Shown: one piece after another, positions 8,802-18,194 of the stretch
How the letters are laid out: every line of letters starts with the position of its first letter
Numbering within the stretch: position 1 is the first letter of the stretch
Assembly: GCF_002287175.1 (NCBI RefSeq)
Contig: NZ_LMVM01000041.1
Coordinates: 52,394 to 116,393, forward strand
From: Methanobacterium bryantii
GTDB lineage: Archaea > Methanobacteriota > Methanobacteria > Methanobacteriales > Methanobacteriaceae
DNA: 64,000 bases
Direction: 5' to 3'
The notes under the pieces: generated by a model
Told to the model about the DNA's origin: nothing
Database searches by the model: none
What the model saw: only the letters and a program-made list of their open reading frames with translations
Translations under genes and position numbers: made by a program

Positions 8802-9302
8802 ATGACCACAAAAATAATTAAAACACCAGTAACTTGTGACGTAATTGAAGATCTGAAGGTGGGAGACCGGATCGAAATACACGGCAAAATCTACACCGGT
8901 AGGGATGCCGCACTCCCAAAATTGATTAAATCAATTAAAAACGGCGAAAAACTAATTGATATCGATGGTTCTGCTGTAATGCACACTGCAGTAAGTGATG
9001 CAGGAATATCTCCCACTACAAGCAACAAAGAAGAAATTGAGGAAAGCATTCCATTTCTTTCAGAGGCAGGGGTGAAAATCCACATTGGAAAAGGTGGGTT
9101 AAGCGAAGATACAATTAAAGCGCTTGATAAATGGGGGTCTATTTTTGTTGTAACCCCTCCTGCTGCAGCCCTCCTTACAAGTAAAGTGGTCTCAAAACAA
9201 GTGGCTGCATTTGAAGAAGAAGGAATGGAGGCAATCCATGAGCTTGTGGTGGATGGGCTTCCGGGTATTGTCGCGATTGCGCATGGGGAGTCTATTTATT
9301 AA
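8802..9302 (+). CDS. Fumarate hydratase class I, beta-subunit (C-terminal domain) type
   Basis: 166 residues. Matches the C-terminal (beta) domain of iron-sulfur fumarases and L(+)-tartrate dehydratases: LKVGDRIEIHGKIYTGRDAA near the start, then DIDGSAVMHTA and GIVAIAHG. In archaea this domain is a separate protein that needs an alpha-subunit carrying the 4Fe-4S cluster; no alpha-subunit lies in the window. It would hydrate fumarate to malate in the reductive partial citrate path. It starts immediately at the mfnA stop. Confidence 0.82.
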   Translation: MTTKIIKTPVTCDVIEDLKVGDRIEIHGKIYTGRDAALPKLIKSIKNGEKLIDIDGSAVMHTAVSDAGISPTTSNKEEIEESIPFLSEAGVKIHIGKGGLSEDTIKALDKWGSIFVVTPPAAALLTSKVVSKQVAAFEEEGMEAIHELVVDGLPGIVAIAHGESIY

Positions 9303-9570
9303 ATTTTAGTGTATATAAAGTTAATATTATTTTTTTAAATTAAGACTAGCAATTAACAAAAGTCCATATCTATTTTTAAGATTTGTATTCTAATTTAGGA
9401 GTTCTAGTAATAATAAAAGTATTACTTTTTAATTAATATTTATAAGAATTAACTGACAATGTTATGGCTTAATTTCAGTTAATTTTATTATAATATGATT
9501 ATTTCGATTAAAAATTTAGTTTAATCACTGTTTTTTGGATTTAAACATTTAATATGAATTTTATTTAATA

Positions 9571-10746
9571 AATAATGTGACTTGGAGTCGTACTACTCCG
9601 GTTGTGGTTTCTGTTTGTGATGATGCATTTGCAACTTATATAACTGGTGAAATGGATCACAGGATGGGTATGGATGTTATTGGTGATCTGGATAATGTGA
9701 GGGCGTTCCGTTATGCGTGTTCGTCTTCATTTTCGCTTGTGGAGTACTGGGTTGGAAGTGCTTTATTCCCTTCATCTAACTCTACTGATGGTCTTATGGG
9801 TAGTGTAACTCTGGGTTTGGGTTATATGATGCTTAGTGGTGAACCGTTGGAAATATTTGAGAGTAATGGTTATACTATCATAAGGGCAGTTGGTGATAAC
9901 CAGAGACTATTGATAATTGACCCTGAAACGGGTCTTGTAATGGATTTTGGAGATATAAAACTAAATGATACTATCAGTGGCACCAGATGCTACGGCGACC
10001 AGCAAACAGAATGGGCCAATGGTTATGGTAATGCAATACTTGATAATGAAGATGTTATTAATGGAGTTATGGAAACTGGTGAAGCAGCGACAGATTTTGG
10101 TCAAGGCAGCGATGAATGGAAAGATGAAGTATTAGGATTTGCAGGCAGCACAGCAATATCTATTGCAGTTTCAGCGGCTCCGCTTTTAATAGCTGCTGGC
10201 CCTGTAGGATGGGCTATTGGGGCCGGCTTGATATTTACAGGATTAGCATGTTCTTATTTTGCAGCGGATTTGGATGAAGAGAAGAGCCCTTCAAATCTTA
10301 TAAAATTTGGTTTAAACGTAGTACCTGCGTTTATACCTTTTTTCGGGTTGGAAAGTAATTTTGGTAAGATAGGTTTAAAAACTTTAACGTCTAATAGTAT
10401 AGGTGGTAAATTAATTGTTAAAACTGCAACGTCTAAAGGAACTTCAAAAGAGCTTTTTAATATTCCTAAAAATTATGATGGATACGTTATTCAAACTATT
10501 AAAGATAGTGGAAATAATTTGGGGGGAGGATCTATTACCAGTGCACGTTATGTCAATTATGGTTCTCCAGAAGGAGTAGCTAGGCTAACATTTGGATGGA
10601 CAGAAAAAGAAAATGTTAGGAATGCGATTACGGATTATGGATTTGATCGTGCTGCATATTTGGTAGATCGGAATAGTGGGGATATAGATGGAGCTTTTGG
10701 TTATAAAAAATATAACAGTGTTTCGGATTATCTTGCAACAGCTTAA
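9571..10746 (+). pseudogene. 5'-truncated copy of the 3' part of the beta-helix surface protein (cassette A)
   Basis: Open from about 9553, with the only plausible start at GTG 9577 and no ribosome site. The 389 residues align throughout with residue about 690 to the end of the 1065-residue protein encoded at 14042-17239 (TTPVVVS, TGEMDHRMGMDV, ACSSSFS, LSGEPLEIFESNGY, DPETGLVMD). Similarity begins abruptly at Asn-Val-Thr-Trp (9574), so the signal peptide and beta-helix are missing. A hydrophobic hairpin (about residues 185-225) and a divergent C-terminal tip remain. No stop codon interrupts it, so it could be a silent cassette rather than dead DNA. Confidence 0.7.
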
Positions 10747-10758
10747 TTGGGTGATTTA

Positions 10759-11640
10759 ATGAATTACAAATATAAACGTATGCTGAAGATTTTGTTTATG
10801 ATGCCCTATGAGATAAATGAATCTGAACGCAAAACTCAGATTCTTCTTTTTATACCTTTTGGTTTGATTATAAGCTTTATTTTTAGTTATATTATTGGAG
10901 TTTTAATTGGGGGTAATTTTATTTTATTTTTCCCAATTTTTTATCTTATGATAATTGGAATTGCAGTGGTCTTTTATTTTTGGGATAGACTAGATGAAAA
11001 ATATGGAATTACGCCAGTTAGATCATCACAGCTAACGCTATTATATCAAGGTGTTGTAATTTGGTTACTCTGTGTGTCACCTGCATTTTTCTTTGGAATG
11101 TTAATGTTAGGTGTAATGTCTGGAAATATATTTTTTGGTTTGGGCGGTGCTGTTGCTGTTGTTTATCCTATTGTGGGAATGTTTTTGAGGATTAAAACTT
11201 TTAGTGATGATAGTAGGGTAATTGGTAAGAAGAAGGTAGTTTTACCTGATCGTGAAAGGCCTTTGGTGGTACCCAAGGAGGCTTTACCTGATATTAAATT
11301 ATCTGGAAAAGAAGTTACAGAAACAGTTTATGGGTTTGGTTTTTTGCCTATTTCTTATTTTATTATGGCTGAGGCATTGGGAGTTTACACCATAGGAAAA
11401 GGATTTTCAGGTATAAATTCTTATCTTATTAATAGTACTCCTTCTCTGGAATTTATTATTGCTTCGATTGCCATTGGTTTACTCATACAAACAGTGTACT
11501 TGTTTCCGGATAAGCTTAATAAAATTGTCCCTATTGAATTAAGGACTAAAAATGGGTTTTTATTCATGTTTGTAATGGTTTTTGTGTTGTTTGGTATTTC
11601 GCAGTTTTTGATCTTGATTGTGAGAGCTTTAACTTCGTAA
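10759..11640 (+). CDS. Seven-segment membrane protein, cassette partner A
   Basis: 293 residues from ATG 10759, preceded by GGTGA; it follows cassette A by 12 bases. About seven hydrophobic segments are visible, with a soluble loop of about 45 residues between segments 4 and 5. Shared with the paralogues at 12926 and 17267: MFLRIKTFSDDS before the loop, ETVYGFGF after it, and YLFPDKLN plus PIELRTK near the C-terminus. No family is recognised. Each copy follows a copy of the same surface-protein 3' end, which suggests a functional pair. Confidence 0.7.
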   Translation: MNYKYKRMLKILFMMPYEINESERKTQILLFIPFGLIISFIFSYIIGVLIGGNFILFFPIFYLMIIGIAVVFYFWDRLDEKYGITPVRSSQLTLLYQGVVIWLLCVSPAFFFGMLMLGVMSGNIFFGLGGAVAVVYPIVGMFLRIKTFSDDSRVIGKKKVVLPDRERPLVVPKEALPDIKLSGKEVTETVYGFGFLPISYFIMAEALGVYTIGKGFSGINSYLINSTPSLEFIIASIAIGLLIQTVYLFPDKLNKIVPIELRTKNGFLFMFVMVFVLFGISQFLILIVRALTS

Positions 11641-11708
11641 GGGCATAAATCAATTTTTTAGTGTAATGTTATGATTCTGAAAGATGGAATGTTTGGGGGT
11701 GTATTATA

Positions 11709-12392
11709 ATGGGATTATTTGGTGGTTTAAAGAAGAAATCTTTGCTTGATAAGGGAAAAAATGCTGGAAATAATGGAGATCATGAAGAAGCTTTGAAGTA
11801 TTTTAACCAGGTTTTGGAGATGGATCCTGAAAATGTGGATGCTCTTTTTAATAAAGGTTGTGTTTTTATGAATTTTGACAGGCAGGAAGCGGCTTTGGAA
11901 TGTTTTGAGGAGGTTTTATTGTTAAGTCCTGATATTGCTAATGTATGGCTTTTTAAAGGATTTGTTTTAGGGGCGCTTAAACGGCATGGTGAAGCTTTAG
12001 AATCGTTTAATAGGGCTTTAGAATTGGATCCAGATAATTTTGATGCCTTAAATAATGCAGGGTATGCACTTAAAGAAAGGGGAGAATATGAAAAAGCTGT
12101 AGAACACTATGATAAGGCTTTGAAGGTGTTTCCAGATTCTACTGTGGCATGGACCAATAAAGGGGCAGTTTTAATAGATCTTGAAGAGTATGATAACGCT
12201 TTAGAATGTTTTGACACTGCTTTGGAACTTGAGGCGCCGAATTTTAAGGCTTGGTATTATAAAGGAATAATCGCCAGGAAGTTAAATAACCTTCAAGAAG
12301 CTATCAATTGTTTTGATAAATCCTTAGAGTTGAACCCTGATTTTGAACTTGCTAAAGATGAGAAAGAAGAAGTTTTATCTTCTAAATCCTAA
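11709..12392 (+). CDS. Tetratricopeptide-repeat protein
   Basis: 227 residues with a strong GGGGGTG upstream of the ATG. After about 15 residues it is made of some six 34-residue TPR units with the usual pattern (ALxxFNxxLELDPxNxxAWxxKG). No signal peptide or membrane segment, so probably a cytoplasmic scaffold for protein binding. It lies between cassette partner A and cassette fragment B, and its stop codon is directly at the point where fragment B homology begins. Many methanogen genomes carry numerous TPR proteins; the partner is unknown. Confidence 0.82.
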   Translation: MGLFGGLKKKSLLDKGKNAGNNGDHEEALKYFNQVLEMDPENVDALFNKGCVFMNFDRQEAALECFEEVLLLSPDIANVWLFKGFVLGALKRHGEALESFNRALELDPDNFDALNNAGYALKERGEYEKAVEHYDKALKVFPDSTVAWTNKGAVLIDLEEYDNALECFDTALELEAPNFKAWYYKGIIARKLNNLQEAINCFDKSLELNPDFELAKDEKEEVLSSKS

Positions 12393-12393
12393 T

Positions 12394-12909
12394 TTCGCTG
12401 CTGATCTCGATGAAGGATGGACCACGTCCAGATGGATTAACTTTGGTTTGAATGTAGGACCTTCTTTGATACCTTTTATTGGATGGGAAGGTGGTGTTGC
12501 TGGTAGGTTGGGTATCAATTATTTAACATCAAGCGGAACTAAGAATATGCTTATGATTGCAGGGGGTTCTAGACTTGGTATTAAATATTCAACGTCAAGT
12601 GGAGCTGAAAAGATGGTAACAACAGTTACAGGAAATTCTGAGAGTTATGTGATTACAAATATGCCAAAATGGGGTGGTGGTACTTTCACTGGGGGTTATA
12701 TGAGTACTGTAGAATATATTAAATATGGAACTAATAAAAGAGTAATAAGAACAGCATTTGGAGACACAGGAGATGAAGCAGCTAAAAATGCCTTAAAATA
12801 TACTTATCTGCCTGATCGTGTTGCATATGTCATAGATAGAAATGGTGAAAATATTGACGAAACTTCTTATAATGTATATAACAACATTTCGGAGTATTTA
12901 AAACATTGA
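12394..12909 (+). pseudogene. Orphan C-terminal tip of the surface protein (cassette B)
   Basis: Homology to residues from about 918 to the end of the 14042-17239 protein starts at Ala-Ala-Asp-Leu (about 12397), immediately after the TPR stop. An ATG at 12343 in this frame lies inside the TPR gene and is not a credible start. The stretch 12629-12792 is nearly identical in DNA to 16957-17120, then the last 40 codons diverge. An in-frame 22-codon tandem duplication lies at 12505-12636. It is followed after 16 bases by a membrane-protein paralogue. Confidence 0.7.
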
Positions 12910-12925
12910 TTATTGGAGTTTTAAA

Positions 12926-13816
12926 ATGGAATTAAAGTATTTTTTAGGAAAATCATTTAGGTTAATTTTTTCTAGAAAAGGTATTGATATGTTGTTTTTA
13001 TCCAGCCCGGCTAAACTTAGTAAAGAAGAAAGAAAATGGGCTATTATTCCTTTATTGGTTTATTTTTTACCTATTTTTTTTGTATTAACTTATTTTTGGT
13101 TTGGTATTCTTATGGGATTGAATTTTTTGCCGTTTTTCATGGCTCTAATTTCATTAATTGCTGCGGGATGCATCTATCTTGGTTATTGGGATGATTTAGG
13201 TAAAAAGTATGGTTTTGGATATGGATTCGGGAGATATCAGCTTGCAGTTATACTTTTAACTCTATTTTCACCAGCATTCTTTTTTATGGGGATCGCTTAT
13301 GGATTTGCAACTGCTAATATATTTGGTGGTCTTGGTTTAGGATTGATCATGGTCTACCCAATTTTAGGCATGTTTTTTAGAATTAAAACGTTTAGTGATG
13401 ATAGTACACTAATTTTAAGGGGGAAATCAATTTTACATGATAATGTAGTTTTGCCTGACGGTAAAGAGTTTTCTTCTGGAAAGAAAGAAGTTGTAGAAAC
13501 AGTTAGGGGATTTGGATTTATGCCTCTTTCTTACTGGATTTTGGCAGTGGGTTTAGGGATTTTTACAATAGGTTATGGATTTTCAAACATAAGCACGTAT
13601 TTCAGTAAGGGTGTTCCTTCTCTAGAATTTATTATTGTTACTATCGTTTTGGGTTTTCTATTACAAACGGTTTATCTGTTTCCGGATAAGCTTAATAGAA
13701 TTGTACTTATTGAGTTGAGAACCAAGAAAGGGTTTTTGTTCATGTTTGTATTAGCTTTTGTGTTATTTGGTATTTCGCAGTTTTTGATTGGTGTTGTGAC
13801 GGTTTTAACATCATAA
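12926..13816 (+). CDS. Seven-segment membrane protein, cassette partner B
   Basis: 296 residues, with TTGGAG upstream of the ATG. Paralogue of the proteins at 10759 and 17267, sharing MFFRIKTFSDDS, VVLPDGKE, ETVRGFGFMPLSYWIL, YLFPDKLN and LIELRTKKGFLFMF. The N-terminal 60 residues are the least conserved. Like the others it has an initial amphipathic stretch, about seven membrane segments and one larger cytoplasmic loop. It lies directly behind orphan tip B. Function unknown. Confidence 0.72.
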   Translation: MELKYFLGKSFRLIFSRKGIDMLFLSSPAKLSKEERKWAIIPLLVYFLPIFFVLTYFWFGILMGLNFLPFFMALISLIAAGCIYLGYWDDLGKKYGFGYGFGRYQLAVILLTLFSPAFFFMGIAYGFATANIFGGLGLGLIMVYPILGMFFRIKTFSDDSTLILRGKSILHDNVVLPDGKEFSSGKKEVVETVRGFGFMPLSYWILAVGLGIFTIGYGFSNISTYFSKGVPSLEFIIVTIVLGFLLQTVYLFPDKLNRIVLIELRTKKGFLFMFVLAFVLFGISQFLIGVVTVLTS

Positions 13817-14019
13817 CTCTTAAAACGATGATCTTAGGTTGTGTAATCGTGTTAGGATGGTTTTCCTGCCAAATGAATTTATTTTTTGATATTTAATCAT
13901 TTTTAACAGTAAAAATAGTTAATTTTAAAGTTTTCGTGTTATGTTATTAATAATTAACTTAAATATGGCCTAAAATTATTATTAAAATTATAATAGAAAT
14001 GATTAAATATTAGTTATTA

Positions 14020-14040
14020 CTAACACACATGTGGTGTTAG
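14020..14040 (+). promoter_or_regulatory. Inverted repeat covering the ribosome site of the 1065-residue gene
   Basis: CTAACAC (14020-14026) and GTGTTAG (14034-14040) are perfect complements with a 7-base loop, and the ATG is at 14042. The only Shine-Dalgarno candidate, GGTG at 14033-14036, falls in the right arm. This could be a protein-binding operator or an RNA hairpin that masks translation. Confidence 0.4.
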
Positions 14041-14041
14041 T

Positions 14042-17000
14042 ATGAAGAATGAATTATTATTTATTATACTGTTAAGTTTTTTTTTAATCTTAATTTCGAT
14101 AACTGGAACTGTGTCTGCGGCTAATTTAACGGTTAATCCTGGAGATAGTATCCAATCAGTTATAAATAATGCATCTTCTAATGATACAATTATTGTTAAT
14201 GATAACTGTGGTTTGGGTTATACTTACACTGAAAATGTGGTTGTTAATAAAACAGTGCAGCTAAAAGTTAATGATGGTGGAAATGTCACCATTCAGGCTT
14301 TGAATTCTTCACAACCTATTTTTACCGTTGATAATTGCTGTGATTCTGTGATTTATGGATTTACAATTACAGGTGCAACATCTTCGTCGGCTATTTATTT
14401 AAATGGGACCCATAACTGTTGTATATTAAATAATATCATTACTGGAAATGGGTTAAACAGTACTGGTGACTTTGGATATGGGATCTTCATGAACTCCACC
14501 ACTAACTGCATGATCACTGGAAACATTTTACATGGAAATGAAGGTGGAATTGACCTTGAATACTCAAAAAATACTCTTCTGTCAGAAAACAGTGTAACTG
14601 ACAGTGTATTGAGGGGTATTTATATGTATCATGCAAATAGTACAGCTATATCTAAAAATAATTTAGCAAACAATGATGGAGGTATCCTTGCATGTTATTC
14701 CAACAGCATTGTGATCACTGGAAATGATGTGAAAAATAACATTTATCAGGGTATCTATTTATATTACTCTTCAGGAGACCTTCATTTCAATAGAATAGTT
14801 GGAAATGGGGAATACGGGCTTTTAAGCAGGGGCGGCACTGTGAATGCTACCAACAACTGGTGGGGAACCAATAATCCAAGGGTGTCATCAGTTAAACCCA
14901 GTGCTATTTATGTAATAAATGGGAACGTACTTTACAATCCGCGTTTAGTTCTCACAGTCACCCCTACATCTTATAAGGTTTCTGATGGCAAGGTTTACGA
15001 AGCAGCCATTACTGCAGATTTAAATCACAACAGTAACAACGAAGACGTTTCAACTGTGCTCTACACACCTGATGGCATACCAGTTAATTTCGATTCAGAT
15101 AGTGGTAGTACTATAACCAGTAAGGGCTACACAAGGAATGGTAAGACATCAGCCATTTTAATGTTAAATCCAAACCTCGAATCGGGTATGGCCAATGTAA
15201 CAGCCACTGTAGATAATCAAAGTACGCCTGCTCCAGTCGATCGGATTGCTAAAGCAGTTATAACCATTGCAGGCACGGCTATAGATGTATCTACCAACCA
15301 GACGTTATATTTGACTTATGAGATTCCTTTGAACGAGTCTGTAAGGTGGGTTAGCGTGTTGTGGAAGAATATGGGCATGTTCCATGAAGAAGTGGATCTG
15401 GTTGTTAATGGAAATGTGGTTTTGAATAAAACAGTTTCGAATGTAAATTATCTTCAGTATAAAAATAATTTCTCTCAGAATGTTTTTGATAATATTAATT
15501 TTTTAAACTGGCTGTTTTCAAATACGCCTTGTGCAATATTTGAATTAGATAATATTATTGCCCGTAATCCTCAGCTTGAAAATCTTACTGGAAATGAATT
15601 GGAAGAGGGTATGTTGGCATTGGCTAAACAGGTGAATAATTTTACAGATAGTGAGATAGATTTCATTAGAAACCGCCAAGACTTTAAAGATAAGATGGTA
15701 ATGCACATCTTTTATCCTGGAGATGCAGCTAAAACCATCACAATTAATGATCAGGATAGTAATGAGACATTAGACCTTTATTTCCCGGGTAATCCGATTG
15801 TAAGAGTTAGTGATATTATATATGCAGATGGTTTGTACACTTACCAAACAGAACTAGATCAAAACAATATAACTCATTATACAGTAGAACCTGCAGGTTA
15901 TGAGGGTGTTAGAAGCTTTGCTATAGCCGCAACAAGAGTAACCGATGAAATATTGCAGTACTGGTTGGATCAAAAGGATAGGACTGATGCAAATGGTACT
16001 CTTCTTTACCCTGAAGGGCCTATGAAAACTGCTTATGGGACATTTTTAAATGCTTTGCTGGTGATTAAGTGTCATGATATGGTGGCAGATGCAGCAGCTT
16101 CCAAATTTAATGTTACCTGGATTCGTACCACACCTATTGCAGTTTCTACGTTGGATGATGCTTATAATACGCTTCTTACTGGGGAAATGAGTCACAGGAT
16201 GGGTATGGATGTAGTTGGTGATCCTGATAATGTGAGGGCGTTCCGTTTTGCATGTTCGTCGTCCTTTTCACCGATTGAGTACTGGGTTATGGCGTCATTA
16301 TTCCCAAATCCTGACCAGAATGGGACAATAATTGGTCCAAATGTGTGGAGTAGTGTAACAATTGGGTTGGGTGACCTGATGCTTAGCGGTGAGCCGTTAG
16401 AAATATTTGAAAGTAATGGTTATATTGTTATTAAGGCTGTTGGTAGTAATGGAAAGATATTGTTAATTGACCCGGAAACTGGTCTTGTTATGGACCTTTT
16501 AACTGGGAATGAAACCAGCTGCGGAAGTTACTGTTACAAAAATCAGCAGGCAGAATGGGGTAATAATTTAGGTAATATAATACTTAATAATGGACCAGCT
16601 ATAAATAGGGCCATAGAAACAGGGGAAGCAGTAGCCGCGGACTGGGGTCAAAATGACATGGAAGATACAGTGCTTGGACTTGCAAGCAGTGCAGCAATAT
16701 CTGTAGGGGTGGCAATGCTTGTTTGCAGTGGCCCTCCTGGTTGGTTAGCTCTTGCTGTTATCGGATTGGGTGTGGCAGGTTCTTATTACGCTGCTGATCT
16801 GGATGAAGGATGGACTACATCTAGATGGATTAACTTTGGTTTGAATGTTGGGCCTTCTTTGGTACCATTTATTGGAGCTGAAGGTGGTGTTGCTGGTAGG
16901 CTTGGTATCAGTTATGTCACAAAAGCTGGGGCTAAAAAGAGTGTTACAACAGTTGCAGGAAATTCTGAGAGTTATGTGATTACAAATATGCCTAAATGGG

Positions 17001-17239
17001 GTGGCGGTACTTTCACCGGGGGTTATATGAGTACTGTAGAATATATTAAATATGGAACTAACAAAAGAGTAATAAGAACAGCATTTGGAGACACAAGAGA
17101 AGAAGCTGCTAAAAATGCTCTAAGATACACTGTACTGTCTAGTCGTGCTTCAGTGATTGTGAACAGTTATAGTCCTGAAATTGATGATTATGGTTCCGTA
17201 GCATATAATAACATTGCAGATTACTTTGCAACAACATAA
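14042..17239 (+). CDS. Large secreted parallel beta-helix surface protein with conserved C-terminal module
   Basis: 1065 residues. A signal peptide (about 1-26, cleaved after VSA) is followed by a right-handed parallel beta-helix (about 30-290; NosD/PbH1-like repeats ending at NNWWGTNNP), an Ig-like or linker region (290-400), an unrecognised central domain (400-690), and a C-terminal module (690-1065). That module holds TGEMSHRMGMDV, ACSSSFS, a hydrophobic hairpin at about 875-920 and a tip of about 85 residues. Many N-glycosylation sequons are present. Adhesin-like proteins of this type are common on methanogen cells; the C-terminal module is not one I recognise. It is followed 27 bases on by a membrane protein. 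Confidence 0.8.
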   Translation: MKNELLFIILLSFFLILISITGTVSAANLTVNPGDSIQSVINNASSNDTIIVNDNCGLGYTYTENVVVNKTVQLKVNDGGNVTIQALNSSQPIFTVDNCCDSVIYGFTITGATSSSAIYLNGTHNCCILNNIITGNGLNSTGDFGYGIFMNSTTNCMITGNILHGNEGGIDLEYSKNTLLSENSVTDSVLRGIYMYHANSTAISKNNLANNDGGILACYSNSIVITGNDVKNNIYQGIYLYYSSGDLHFNRIVGNGEYGLLSRGGTVNATNNWWGTNNPRVSSVKPSAIYVINGNVLYNPRLVLTVTPTSYKVSDGKVYEAAITADLNHNSNNEDVSTVLYTPDGIPVNFDSDSGSTITSKGYTRNGKTSAILMLNPNLESGMANVTATVDNQSTPAPVDRIAKAVITIAGTAIDVSTNQTLYLTYEIPLNESVRWVSVLWKNMGMFHEEVDLVVNGNVVLNKTVSNVNYLQYKNNFSQNVFDNINFLNWLFSNTPCAIFELDNIIARNPQLENLTGNELEEGMLALAKQVNNFTDSEIDFIRNRQDFKDKMVMHIFYPGDAAKTITINDQDSNETLDLYFPGNPIVRVSDIIYADGLYTYQTELDQNNITHYTVEPAGYEGVRSFAIAATRVTDEILQYWLDQKDRTDANGTLLYPEGPMKTAYGTFLNALLVIKCHDMVADAAASKFNVTWIRTTPIAVSTLDDAYNTLLTGEMSHRMGMDVVGDPDNVRAFRFACSSSFSPIEYWVMASLFPNPDQNGTIIGPNVWSSVTIGLGDLMLSGEPLEIFESNGYIVIKAVGSNGKILLIDPETGLVMDLLTGNETSCGSYCYKNQQAEWGNNLGNIILNNGPAINRAIETGEAVAADWGQNDMEDTVLGLASSAAISVGVAMLVCSGPPGWLALAVIGLGVAGSYYAADLDEGWTTSRWINFGLNVGPSLVPFIGAEGGVAGRLGISYVTKAGAKKSVTTVAGNSESYVITNMPKWGGGTFTGGYMSTVEYIKYGTNKRVIRTAFGDTREEAAKNALRYTVLSSRASVIVNSYSPEIDDYGSVAYNNIADYFATT

Positions 17240-17266
17240 ATTATTTTATTTTATTGGAGAGATTAG

Positions 17267-18121
17267 ATGGCAGTTAAAAATTATTTTTCGATATTTTTTA
17301 CAAATGAACCTTGGAAGTTAGATGGGGAAGAAAGGAAAATTCATATTCTACTTAATGTGGTTTTAGGTATACCTATTTTATATTTACTTTCTTATATTTT
17401 CGCTAATCTTATGAAATTACATTATTTGCCCTTCTTTTTTGCCCTCTGTTTTTTTTTAATTGCATGGATTTTTTATGTATATTATTGGGATCAACTGGAC
17501 AGTAAATATGGATTGAAACCTTTTCAATCACCATTTCCGTATTCTTATCAGGGTTATATAATTCTTTTTACTCTTTCGGCGCCTGCATTTTTCTTTTTAA
17601 TGTTGGCATTAGGTTTAACATCGGGCAATATTTGGTTTGGGTTAGGTGGTGCTGTTGCACTGGTTTATCCTATTTTAGGAATGTTTTTTAGAATTAAAAC
17701 GTTTAGTGACGATAGTATATTAATTCCTAAAGGTAAAGCAGTTTTACCTGATAAAGTGGTTTTACCTGATGGTAAGGAACTTTCTTCTGGAGAGGGAAGG
17801 GTAGTTACTGAGACTGTTAAGGGTTTTGGTTTTATGCCTATTTCTTACTGGATTCTTGCATCGGCTGTAGGTTTATATACTGTTGGCCGTGGGTTTTCAG
17901 GAATACAATTACACTTCACCAGTGGAACGCCACCTTTAGATGCTGCAGTTTTCATTATTGTTTTAGGTTTACTACTGCAGACACTGTATTTGTTCCCAGA
18001 TAAGCTTAATAAGATTGTCCCTATTGAGTTGAGAACCAAGAAAGGGTTTTTGTTCATGTTTGCATTGGCTTTTGTGTTATTTGGTATTTCGCAGTTTTTG
18101 ATTGGGATTGTGGTGCTTTAA
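17267..18121 (+). CDS. Seven-segment membrane protein, cassette partner C
   Basis: 284 residues, with GGAGAG upstream of the ATG. It is the partner of the only full-length surface protein and paralogous to the proteins at 10759 and 12926. The C-terminal 45 codons are almost identical in DNA to the 12926 copy, which suggests recent duplication or gene conversion. Segments and loop are as in the paralogues (MFFRIKTFSDDS, VVLPDGKELSSGEG, ETVKGFGFMPISYWIL, PIELRTKKGFLFMF). It could be an export, anchoring or immunity-type partner; none of these is shown by the sequence. Confidence 0.75.
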   Translation: MAVKNYFSIFFTNEPWKLDGEERKIHILLNVVLGIPILYLLSYIFANLMKLHYLPFFFALCFFLIAWIFYVYYWDQLDSKYGLKPFQSPFPYSYQGYIILFTLSAPAFFFLMLALGLTSGNIWFGLGGAVALVYPILGMFFRIKTFSDDSILIPKGKAVLPDKVVLPDGKELSSGEGRVVTETVKGFGFMPISYWILASAVGLYTVGRGFSGIQLHFTSGTPPLDAAVFIIVLGLLLQTLYLFPDKLNKIVPIELRTKKGFLFMFALAFVLFGISQFLIGIVVL

Positions 18122-18194
18122 CTTCCTAAATCTAAACTTAAAGGTAGATGAATATGATTGCAAACTGCAGGTATTTCACCAACGCTTTAATAAC

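Noticed and set aside
12343..12393. ATG-initiated frame that would extend cassette B upstream
   Set aside because: These bases are the 3' end of the TPR gene in another frame, and the added residues have no counterpart in the full-length homologue.
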